The notes under the pieces are model-generated. The model was not told the DNA's origin, made no database searches, and saw nothing but the letters and a program-made list of their open reading frames with translations. 48,647 nucleotides of DNA from Anaerolineae bacterium (GTDB lineage Bacteria > Chloroflexota > Anaerolineae > Aggregatilineales > Phototrophicaceae), in assembly GCA_022842885.1 (NCBI GenBank), contig JALHOR010000035.1, positions 1 through 48,647 of the forward strand, given 5' to 3'. Position numbers and translations under genes: made by a program. Positions 41,239 to 48,647 of this stretch are shown here, in pieces. How positions within the stretch are numbered: the first letter of the stretch is position 1; each line of letters opens with the position of its first letter.

Positions 41239-44226
41239 ATGAGACATTTATTGTCATCGTTGGTGCGGCAGGTGCGCCGCCGGGGCGAATCGGGGCAATC
41301 GGTTATCCTCTTGGCAATTGGCTTTGTGGCGCTCTTGGGGTTTGTGGGCATCACGACCGATGTATCGTTGATGTTCGTGCGCTATGCCCAGTTAAGCCGG
41401 GCGGTGGATAGCGCCGCCATTGCCGCCGCCAACCAAATGCGCGAAGACCGCAGTCTGGCGACAGTTGGATTAGCGGCACGCCAATTTATTGAATTTCATG
41501 GCTTAGACCCTGAAACCGTGTGGGTAGACACCTGCCTAACCGTGACGACACAGGGTATCGGCGACCCCGATTATGAAGAATTGTGTACGGAAGACCAAGC
41601 CAAATTGGTGCGCGTGAAAGCGTATATCAAACAGCCGACGGTGTTCATGCGGATTTTGGGCATCCCAGAATTTGAACTGCTAGCATCAGCCGTATCGCAA
41701 ACTGCCGCGCTAGATGTTGTCATCATCTTGGATGTGTCCGAATCCATGCTTTCTGATACGACCTATGAAGATTGGGCAGCGACAGAAATTATCAATGGTA
41801 TTGATGACCCCCGGACGCCGAAAAATTACGGCGTGATTTACCGCCCGCCCACGACATTCGAGATTATGGAACGGCTGTATGCCACTGAGCTTGCTGCCGG
41901 GACACTGAAAGCCGTGACTGGTTATGACGATTTGTCAGCCCTAGAAGCAAATTTCTGGGATACATTTGTAGCTAATGGCGGCAGTATCCGCACCAACAAC
42001 CTATTAAAATTCCCGCAGATTAATGTCAACCAACGCTTGGCATATTTTGAAGATGGTGTCGCTGTTGACCCTATCACCCCACCGCGGGAAACTGCCTATC
42101 GCGTAGAAGCCGACGATGATTATTTCGCCGCCGAATATGGCGCGGCAACACACCCCCGCGAAGCCTGCCGTGTGCGCTTCTACCCCAATGCGGATAGTAA
42201 AGGTATCAATCGCTGGTATAAAGGCTATACCGATGCCAATGGCAACGCAGTGGGGTTACGGACGCTTTATAACGAAATTGGCGGCGCGATGACATGGACA
42301 TCCCCCGACGCTGTATTTCGTGCGTTTGTGCCGACGTATAAATTCTATGGCTGCTGCAATAACCCAATTGGTGCGTCTGGAGATTTTTTCTTTGAAGATT
42401 TGAACTGCCAACCCTTCAAACAAGCCCGCGATGCCACCTTTAAGTTTATCGAGCGTATTGACTTCATCCGCGGTGACCGCGTTGCCTACGTCACTTTTGA
42501 CCGGGCGGCGTTCCTGTTGAATCCGTATGGTTACAACAATGCGGCGGCAAAAGCTGCGGGTGACGAATCGCAGCGGTCTGGCACGCCCATGATTGATAAC
42601 TACCCCGATGCGTACAATACCTTGCGCGATTTGGTGGGAGTGCGTGCCGAGCCCAATTTTTACGTGTTTGACCCAGGCGCCACTCCCGGCATTGCTGACA
42701 CCAAATGGCTACCTTATGCGGCGGGCGTCAAGCCGAATGGGGCATCCGAACCGGTCAATTATGACCGGACAGATTATAATCCCCAAGATGGCACACAGCC
42801 CGAATCGTATAACTATCCAGTGTGGGATAACTGCCCCTTTGCCAATGCTTCCATTGGGCATGAAAGCCATACGTTATTCGAGAATGCGCTGGCAAATATC
42901 GCGCTGCCTAACGGGCTGCCGGCTCCGATACTGCCGAATCTGCGCCCTGACCCCGAAGCGCGTGACTCGCGCTGGGAGAGTTATGTCAGCGGCTCATCGG
43001 ATTTGTTGAGGGCTGATCAAGAAGGTCTGCCAGCGGGGCAGCGCGGCACTTATGATATCACCATGTCTTATGAGTTTTGGGCATCGTGCAACAACGGCAA
43101 TATGGGTGCGGCACTGCGCGAAGGCAACAATGCCCTGCTCAATCCGACGACATCGCGCCGCTTTGGGACAGTGTGGGTCATGGTCTTGTTGAGCGATGGG
43201 GCGGCAGGCGGGTCTGACCCAGCACGCCGCGATGGCTATAAACTTCTAGAAGCTGATCCGTATAAAGAGTTCCCGGCGGGTTCGGGCATTTATGGGCAGC
43301 CCGGCAATTATGGTGCTTTCGGCTTATGCCCCACTGGCACCTTTGATACTCCCGGTGAACTCATGACCATCGAAAATGACGGTAGTGAAGGTGCGGCTTT
43401 CCCATATTGCTCAGATGAACACCCAGAGACCCGCCATATCTGTGATTTCCGCCCGTTGCTGCTGCGGCAAAACCCCAACGCCATGCATGATCGTGATTAC
43501 AATAATAGTTTACCAGAAGAAGATAATCAGGTGCTCGGCAATCTCTACGATATTGAGTTGGCGAATTGCCACCCACTTTATGATGTGGATGATTACGCCC
43601 GCGATTGGGCAGATGTCATTGGCTTATCTGATTTACAAGCCAACGATGAACTGCTGCTGCCGACCATTTTTACTATCGGTTTTGGGTTGGATTTCACCAA
43701 TATTTATGCCAACCCCGCTGACACGACGACGCTGCTAATTGCCGATCCTGCCAAACCCGTCAATGATCCAGTTAATCAAACCGCAGCGCAGCAAAACGCC
43801 GAACAGTTGTGTGAACGTAATGCTGGTAACTGCATCGGCGAACAACTGCTGCGCTACATCGCCGATGTGGGCGATAACAACCGCATTGACGATGATTATT
43901 GGCAAGACTGGATTTCGGAACGCATTAACGAGACGGGCAACCCGCAGTTACAAGGGTATCTACGTACGGATGCCCCCTACAATGAAGGTACTTTTGGGGT
44001 ACGCGGTCCGTGCCAAACCAATGAACCCGGTGATTCACCAGCGTTAGGGTTTTACTTCAACCCTCTCAGCGTGACCCAGCGGACAAATGCCGATATTGAT
44101 GCCCAATGGGGGGCATTGGGACCGAATCGTAGTTGTGGCAATTATTACTTCGCACCGGGCGGGCCCGAATTGCAATTTGTGTTCGATGAAATTGCCTCCC
44201 GTATGTTTACGCGGCTCTCACGTTAA
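41239..44226 (+). CDS. TadG-like protein with a von Willebrand A domain split by large insertions
   Basis: A 995-residue protein. The N terminus (SGQSVILLAIGFVALLGFVG) and DVSLMFVRYAQLSRAVDSAA match the TadG/TadE group. A vWA domain starts near residue 158 (LDVVIILDVSESMLSD); its MIDAS motif D165-V-S167-E-S169 is intact. The next vWA strand (GDRVAYVTFDRAAFLLNP) occurs only near residue 415, and the following one (VWVMVLLSDGAAGGSD, D653) near residue 645. In ordinary vWA domains these lie within about 100 residues, so two long insertions, rich in Tyr, Asn and Pro with paired Cys, interrupt the fold. It is probably a large adhesive surface protein. AAGGA lies 7 bases before ATG 41239. Confidence 0.88.
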   Translation: MRHLLSSLVRQVRRRGESGQSVILLAIGFVALLGFVGITTDVSLMFVRYAQLSRAVDSAAIAAANQMREDRSLATVGLAARQFIEFHGLDPETVWVDTCLTVTTQGIGDPDYEELCTEDQAKLVRVKAYIKQPTVFMRILGIPEFELLASAVSQTAALDVVIILDVSESMLSDTTYEDWAATEIINGIDDPRTPKNYGVIYRPPTTFEIMERLYATELAAGTLKAVTGYDDLSALEANFWDTFVANGGSIRTNNLLKFPQINVNQRLAYFEDGVAVDPITPPRETAYRVEADDDYFAAEYGAATHPREACRVRFYPNADSKGINRWYKGYTDANGNAVGLRTLYNEIGGAMTWTSPDAVFRAFVPTYKFYGCCNNPIGASGDFFFEDLNCQPFKQARDATFKFIERIDFIRGDRVAYVTFDRAAFLLNPYGYNNAAAKAAGDESQRSGTPMIDNYPDAYNTLRDLVGVRAEPNFYVFDPGATPGIADTKWLPYAAGVKPNGASEPVNYDRTDYNPQDGTQPESYNYPVWDNCPFANASIGHESHTLFENALANIALPNGLPAPILPNLRPDPEARDSRWESYVSGSSDLLRADQEGLPAGQRGTYDITMSYEFWASCNNGNMGAALREGNNALLNPTTSRRFGTVWVMVLLSDGAAGGSDPARRDGYKLLEADPYKEFPAGSGIYGQPGNYGAFGLCPTGTFDTPGELMTIENDGSEGAAFPYCSDEHPETRHICDFRPLLLRQNPNAMHDRDYNNSLPEEDNQVLGNLYDIELANCHPLYDVDDYARDWADVIGLSDLQANDELLLPTIFTIGFGLDFTNIYANPADTTTLLIADPAKPVNDPVNQTAAQQNAEQLCERNAGNCIGEQLLRYIADVGDNNRIDDDYWQDWISERINETGNPQLQGYLRTDAPYNEGTFGVRGPCQTNEPGDSPALGFYFNPLSVTQRTNADIDAQWGALGPNRSCGNYYFAPGGPELQFVFDEIASRMFTRLSR

Positions 44227-44250
44227 AAGAGTGGAGGTCTGTTGAGTCTT

Positions 44251-46878
44251 ATGAATACCCGATTAACACGCGCTCAGTCTGCCCGGTCAAGTGCCGGGCG
44301 GCGCGGGCAAACCTTGGCGGAATTCGCCATCTCATTGCCGATTTTGCTGTTGTTATTATTCGGCATTCTCGAATTCGGGCGGTTGTTCCAGTCTTGGGTC
44401 ACTATTCAGAACGCTGCCCGTGCTGCTGCTCGTTATGCCGTGACCGGGGCATTTAACGAGACCAAATATAACATCGAAGAACTGCTGCCGTGTACTTCAG
44501 CATCGCCCTTCAATGACCGGGCAACTTACCCGCTACAGCCGTATACCTATACGAATATTGAGGTATCGGATGGCGATAACAGCACCAAAAATATCACCAT
44601 CAACGGCTTCAAAGAAAATCCAGCGTTGTTGGGGATGCTGCTGCCGAATAATCCCATCGTGCAGGACGAATCGCTGTATGCGACGTGGTACGGCGTGTTG
44701 GATTGTGAGCCGAACGATGATTCATTACAACGGCGCAAAGACCTGCTGCGGCTGCCTTCGATTTATGATGCCGCCCGGCAAGGGGCAGCGGGGATCATTT
44801 TGGATAAATCGCAGACCGGCGAAGATGCCGTAACCCGCGATGAATTGGAAAAATTCCTCATCAATATCTGGGCGAATCCATCGCCGCGCCAAGCTGGCGA
44901 TGATGCCAGAGGCTGGTTCAATGTGACGATATGCAGTCGTCGTTCCCGGTTGCAATCCCCGACGCTGACCAAAGTGGAAAACAACCCAGAAAACCTGAAT
45001 CAGGATGGCTCAGTCAATAATTCTAACTCCAGCGATGCCACCCGTTTCCATACGTTTGAAGGCGGCAACCCATCAGAAAACAACCTGTATGGGCCCGATG
45101 AGGATATGCAGGGCGGCGCGTGCCTTCTCAAGGAACGTCCCCACATAGATAATCCTGATTTTTCGACGCTGGCACAACAGATACAGGATACGATTTCCGC
45201 TTTGCCCAATAATTACAATCGGGCGTGGGCAGATGCGGGCAGCGCCGGACAGCGCATTACCATCATCATCACCTATAATCACCCGTTGATTACACCCTTG
45301 GGCTTGGCAGAATATATCCAGATTCAGGGTCGGCGTTCAGCAGTCAATGAATCGTTTCGTGTGGCAAATGCCGAAGAACTGCCACCCGTGTGCTGCACGG
45401 GGTTAGCGAACATTCCGACGCCCACAGCCCTGCCGCCGACGCCGGTCGCATCGCCCACCAACACGTTAGAGCCAACCCAGACTGCCAGCCATACACCAAC
45501 CCATACATTTACCCCCACGCCCAAGCCGTTCACCTGCGCGGAACTGAGCGCCAAAGATTTATTCTTTGATACGGCACAGACCGCGATTGTGATTCGGTTC
45601 TTTAATGGCAATCAGGAAGATACCAAATTTACCGGATTCAAACTCAGTTGGGACCCAGCCCAAATGAAGGCGACCTTCCCCAATGCGTATTTTGGCTTCT
45701 CATCTATCGATTCGCAGGTCCATTGGCAAGGCAATTCCAGCATCACGAATGGAGCAAATGTTTCGCCACTCGATTCTAAGGATGCTACACGCGGCGATTC
45801 ACTTGTACACGATGCCCCGCCCTACATTAGCAATCCGCCCCGATCCTTTGACCCGAATAACGATGACCTATTCGACCCAGAGGTGTATCGCACACTGCCG
45901 GGCAATGGCACAACCCAATGGAAAGGCAATTTCCTAGAGGTGACGGGCTTGTTAATTAATGTTCAAGACCCGTATGATTTTGTGGGAACAAAATTCTACT
46001 TCCATAATGTCGCCTACGATAGCGACCCTACCCAGCCAAAAGAATGCGAGATTGAACTGCAAGCTCCGCCGGCACCGCCATTGCCTACACCGTTCCCGGT
46101 TGGTTTTACACCATCGGCAACGTTTACACCGGATTGCGCCGATATACGCTTGCGCTTAGATTTTATTCGGTTTGACCCAGCAGGGGATGTGCGCTTGCGC
46201 GTGACCAATAATCGCCCGATTCCGGGATATTTTACGGGTTTCACGATTAATTGGCCCGCTGCCAAAATCCCCGGTCTACGCTTATCGAGAGTGGTGGTGG
46301 GCGGTGCTAATGCCAGTGATATTCCTGATCCGCTGAATAATCCAGGCGGTACTGGGCAACTCGTTTGGTCGAATCCCAATGGTGCGACCACAGCGCCCAC
46401 CAATTCTGCTAATGCGAGCAGCGGCACCTGGCAAGCGGGCGCGGCAAATGCCAATTATTATATTTTCCCGCCCAATTCTATCACCGATATACATCTCGAT
46501 TTTGTTGGCACAGGTCCGTCTACCTTATCTGCGCTTGGCGGGCACCCCTCCGATTTTAACGGCACGACGCTCCGCATCTGGTGTACACCGTCTGGTAACG
46601 GCGGTGGTGGTGGCGGCGGTGGTGGTGGTGCTGGCGGGGACATTACCTTTGGGGTGGTATCAACGCCCGGACCGACGAATACGGCTGCGCCGACCAGAAC
46701 ACCGGGTCCGACCTTAGTTCCATCCAATACGCCCACCCCGGGACCACCGACAAATACGTGGACGCCTGCCCCGCCGACTAAGACGTTCACGCCTTCGCCC
46801 ACCGCGCAGGCATCGAACACGCCCACACGCACGCCGTCACCGACGCCGCGCAACTTGGGTGGTGCCGACGGCGGCTAA
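44251..46878 (+). CDS. TadE-like surface protein 2 with two repeated beta domains and Thr/Pro-rich linkers
   Basis: A 875-residue protein with a TadE N terminus (RGQTLAEFAISLPILLLLLF, then GILEFGRLFQSWVTIQNAAR). After an unassigned exported region (about 70-390) comes a Thr/Pro linker. Two homologous domains follow, at about 427-605 (starting FTCAELSAKDLFFD) and 628-780 (starting CADIRLRLDFIRFD); both contain FTGF-(K/T)-(L/I)-x-W. A run of Gly (about 783-797) and a 70-residue Thr/Pro-rich tail finish the protein. Such tails suggest a wall-spanning or glycosylated stalk. ATG 44251 is taken, but TTG 44242 lies closer to GGAGG (4 bases instead of 13). It is the last gene of the operon, ended by a strong terminator. 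Confidence 0.85.
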   Translation: MNTRLTRAQSARSSAGRRGQTLAEFAISLPILLLLLFGILEFGRLFQSWVTIQNAARAAARYAVTGAFNETKYNIEELLPCTSASPFNDRATYPLQPYTYTNIEVSDGDNSTKNITINGFKENPALLGMLLPNNPIVQDESLYATWYGVLDCEPNDDSLQRRKDLLRLPSIYDAARQGAAGIILDKSQTGEDAVTRDELEKFLINIWANPSPRQAGDDARGWFNVTICSRRSRLQSPTLTKVENNPENLNQDGSVNNSNSSDATRFHTFEGGNPSENNLYGPDEDMQGGACLLKERPHIDNPDFSTLAQQIQDTISALPNNYNRAWADAGSAGQRITIIITYNHPLITPLGLAEYIQIQGRRSAVNESFRVANAEELPPVCCTGLANIPTPTALPPTPVASPTNTLEPTQTASHTPTHTFTPTPKPFTCAELSAKDLFFDTAQTAIVIRFFNGNQEDTKFTGFKLSWDPAQMKATFPNAYFGFSSIDSQVHWQGNSSITNGANVSPLDSKDATRGDSLVHDAPPYISNPPRSFDPNNDDLFDPEVYRTLPGNGTTQWKGNFLEVTGLLINVQDPYDFVGTKFYFHNVAYDSDPTQPKECEIELQAPPAPPLPTPFPVGFTPSATFTPDCADIRLRLDFIRFDPAGDVRLRVTNNRPIPGYFTGFTINWPAAKIPGLRLSRVVVGGANASDIPDPLNNPGGTGQLVWSNPNGATTAPTNSANASSGTWQAGAANANYYIFPPNSITDIHLDFVGTGPSTLSALGGHPSDFNGTTLRIWCTPSGNGGGGGGGGGGAGGDITFGVVSTPGPTNTAAPTRTPGPTLVPSNTPTPGPPTNTWTPAPPTKTFTPSPTAQASNTPTRTPSPTPRNLGGADGG

Positions 46879-46894
46879 CCCTCACAACTGAATA

Positions 46895-46931
46895 AAAAAG
46901 CCCCTGGTTCAGCAATGACCCGGGGCTTTTT
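46895..46931. terminator. Bidirectional terminator between TadE-like 2 and VOC genes
   Basis: AAAAAGCCCC (46895-46904) pairs perfectly with GGGGCTTTTT (46922-46931). There are T-runs on both strands and convergent genes on both sides (stops at 46878 and 46938). Confidence 0.92.
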
Positions 46932-46937
46932 ATTTGT

Positions 46938-47735
46938 TTATGTTGTTTGCGTGATAGTACTCGTATGGGTGATAAAGTCATACTGAGCGCCGTGTGTTTT
47001 TGTGCTGTCTATAGGCGGCAGGTCAGGCAATTTGTCGCCTGCTGAATAAAAAACAGCACGCGCAGGCACGTCACCAGTCGGGAGAGCCGCATCATACAGC
47101 CTTTCGGGGGCGATGGTTTGCACCGTTAGCATACAATCTGCCAGCAAAAATAATGCCCCCGATGAGCGCCGCTGTGGGACAATGCCAGTCAGTGCCGCAT
47201 ACTGAGCGACGGTTGCTGCTAAATCTGCCGCATAAAAAATGACCTCACAAATGCCCACAACGCCATTGGCATGAGTCGTCGCGGCAGGCGTATTGGGAAC
47301 GCGCAGATGACGCGGCGTGTTGTCCTGAATAAAAAAGGGCGACATGCTACCATCTGCTAACATTGCTGTGCGCCATTGGAGCGATGCTCCATCCGGGCGT
47401 AGGCGTCCGCCATCTTGTATCGGTTTCAAGGTCAGCCCACGAGCTTGCATCCCGGCAATATCTGCTGCCAAATCATCTGATTGCAAGGCATAGCCGACAA
47501 AGCCTTCGTCCATCGTCACTAAAAAACTATAGTCAGCGGCGTCATTCTGTGGCGACTTGCCTGTGAGCGCCAATAATTCCAGATAACTACCATCGGCGAA
47601 CACGATAAGCGCGTTATGGGTTGCGCCATTGGCATGAGTGCCGCCGGGCAATACTGTGAAGCCTAATGTTTGATAATTGGCACTGGCAGCCGCTAAATCA
47701 TGCACGGCAATAATGAGATGATCTAATCTGAGCAT
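46938..47735 (-). CDS. Glyoxalase-like (VOC) domain protein
   Basis: A 265-residue protein whose N-terminal half fits the Glyoxalase_3 type (MLRLDHLIIAVHDLAAASAN, then LGFTVLPGGTHANGATHNAL and YLELLAL). A second, shorter VOC-like module follows (VGICEVIFYAADLAATVAQY). Metal ligands may be H6 and the Glu of YLELLAL. The substrate is unknown. ATG 47735 has GAGG 9 bases upstream; an ATG at 47765 would overlap the ribokinase 3' end and lacks family support. The gene starts 4 bases after the ribokinase stop, so they form one unit; a link to sugar or nucleoside metabolism is inference. Confidence 0.88.
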   Translation of the reverse strand: MLRLDHLIIAVHDLAAASANYQTLGFTVLPGGTHANGATHNALIVFADGSYLELLALTGKSPQNDAADYSFLVTMDEGFVGYALQSDDLAADIAGMQARGLTLKPIQDGGRLRPDGASLQWRTAMLADGSMSPFFIQDNTPRHLRVPNTPAATTHANGVVGICEVIFYAADLAATVAQYAALTGIVPQRRSSGALFLLADCMLTVQTIAPERLYDAALPTGDVPARAVFYSAGDKLPDLPPIDSTKTHGAQYDFITHTSTITQTT

Positions 47736-47739
47736 TGGG

Positions 47740-48647
47740 CTAATCCTCGTGATGCTCGCCAGCATGGGCTTTCAAAAACGCCTCCACTTCCGCCCGCTGC
47801 GGCATACTGGCAGCCGCACCGCGTTTGGTGACTGCCAGCGCCCCCGTCGCACAGGCGAAGCGCAATGCCGATTTCAAAGGGTGTCCTTCTGCCAAAGCCA
47901 CTGCTAGACCGGCATTAAACGCATCCCCACCGCCGACTGTATCCACAGCTTCTACGGTGAAGCCCGGAATATGCCCATGCTCCTGCCCGGCGTAGACCGC
48001 GCCCCAAGCACCCATCGTCACGATGACCGTTTGCCCATCATGCTGAATCATCTTTTTTGCTAGATTTTCCGGCATATCGTTGATGCCGCAAATTTTTTCC
48101 GCTTCCGTCTCATTGGGGGTCATATAATCCGCCAATGCCAAAATCGCCTCTGGCAAATGTTGTGCTGGTGCCGGATTCAAAATCGTGATGATGCCGTGTT
48201 TCTTCGCCAATTGCAGCGCATACTGCACGGTGGCAACCGGAATCTCAAGCTGAATCACCATGACTTTGGCGGCAGCAATGGCACTTTCGGCAGCATCAAG
48301 ATGGGCGGGACTGAGCGATAAATTGGCACCGGGCGCAATGGCAATCATATTTTCGCCCGTTTCATCCACAAAAATCGTGGCAACGCCCGTGCTGTGGTCA
48401 CTATCGCGCACTACATATCCCGTATGGATGCCCTCATGTTCCCAAAATTGCAGTGCCATTTTGGCAAAATTATCCGCCCCCACGCAGCCAATAAACGTTA
48501 CCTCAGCGCCCAAGCGGGCAACCGCTACTGCTTGATTACTGCCTTTGCCACCCAGACCCGTTACAAAACGATTGCCAATGACAGTTTCGCCCACCAGTGG
48601 CAACTGCGGCATATAGGTTACTAAATCCGTGTTATAACTGCCGACAA
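47740..48647 (-). CDS. rbsK: Ribokinase (PfkB family), N terminus beyond right window edge
   Basis: Reading from the window edge, the frame gives VGSYNTDLVTYMPQLPLVGE, which is the typical ribokinase N terminus minus its first few residues. The gene therefore runs off the right end and the ATG at 48612 is internal. PfkB motifs are GGKGSNQAVAVARLGA (N-terminal signature), ILNPAPAQ, NETEAEKI and the C-terminal DTVGGGDAFNAG with the catalytic Asp. It phosphorylates ribose to ribose-5-phosphate, or possibly another sugar of the family. About 302 residues are visible, near full length (about 305-310). It is followed by the VOC gene after 4 bases. Confidence 0.94.
   Translation of the reverse strand, partial: VGSYNTDLVTYMPQLPLVGETVIGNRFVTGLGGKGSNQAVAVARLGAEVTFIGCVGADNFAKMALQFWEHEGIHTGYVVRDSDHSTGVATIFVDETGENMIAIAPGANLSLSPAHLDAAESAIAAAKVMVIQLEIPVATVQYALQLAKKHGIITILNPAPAQHLPEAILALADYMTPNETEAEKICGINDMPENLAKKMIQHDGQTVIVTMGAWGAVYAGQEHGHIPGFTVEAVDTVGGGDAFNAGLAVALAEGHPLKSALRFACATGALAVTKRGAAASMPQRAEVEAFLKAHAGEHHED

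Noticed and set aside
46590..46640. Gly-rich coding run as an assembly artefact
   Set aside because: The run uses mixed GGT, GGC and GGG codons and the frame stays open into the Thr/Pro tail, so it is genuine coding sequence.
39750..46878. Complete Tad pilus locus
   Set aside because: No ATPase, platform, secretin or peptidase gene is present in the window.

Overview
The window looks like a chromosomal segment of an uncultured or little-studied bacterium of the phylum Chloroflexota, probably Anaerolineae-like. This is an inference from gene content and style: Ser/Thr kinases fused to cyclase-like, ATPase and TPR regions, many-LysM exported proteins, Thr/Pro-rich TadE/TadG proteins with a Gly-rich tract, a degenerate FmdB protein next to rpmB, and a DUF3052 protein. 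There is no rRNA, tRNA, CRISPR array, insertion sequence or prophage that I can recognise. Genes lie on both strands in short transcription units separated by clear hairpin terminators. Many apparent long 5' extensions are TTG-initiated artefacts, and the Shine-Dalgarno positions argue for shorter proteins, so several starts here are internal to the longest open frame.

Layout. 1-6775 is signalling-rich: two tandem Ser/Thr kinase genes (the left one cut by the window edge) share an almost identical 5' end. They are followed by alanine dehydrogenase (ald) and a pseudokinase. 6932-9556 holds a six-LysM secreted protein, a small SET-domain protein and a DUF3052 protein. 9700-15355 holds a LysR regulator, a GlcD/D-lactate-dehydrogenase-type flavoprotein, a NACHT NTPase with a C-terminal pentapeptide-repeat domain, and a scar made of two gene fragments. 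15472-20274 holds an orphan histidine kinase, rpmB, the FmdB-like protein, a TPR protein and citrate synthase. 20333-25627 holds a VOC protein, a thiosulfate sulfurtransferase with a possible Cys leader peptide, and a redox island: a Tat-exported MBL hydrolase, a Tat-exported two-domain multicopper oxidase, and a divergent membrane-anchored di-haem cytochrome c. 25691-29319 holds the gatC / response regulator / guaA operon and a TrpC-fold protein that has lost the catalytic residues.

29326-39509 holds an L,D-transpeptidase, a membrane-anchored glycosidase-like protein, a stand-alone N6-adenine methyltransferase with a small membrane protein, a lipoprotein, a metallophosphoesterase, a DtxR-type metalloregulator, an intergenic hairpin repeat, a MutS-like ATPase and a small possible Cas2/SinR-fold protein. 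39750-46878 is a three-gene TadE/TadG-like surface operon whose middle member carries a von Willebrand A domain split by very large insertions. The window ends in a VOC-ribokinase pair; ribokinase runs off the right edge.

The recurring theme is degenerate or repurposed enzyme folds: a pseudokinase, a cyclase domain without its metal ligands, a GGDEF domain without its motif, a TrpC fold without catalytic residues, and an FmdB protein without its zinc cysteines. The features most worth following up are the TrpC-like pseudoenzyme, the duplicated kinase/cyclase/ATPase genes with the nearby pseudokinase, the split-vWA Tad operon, and the NACHT-pentapeptide protein.
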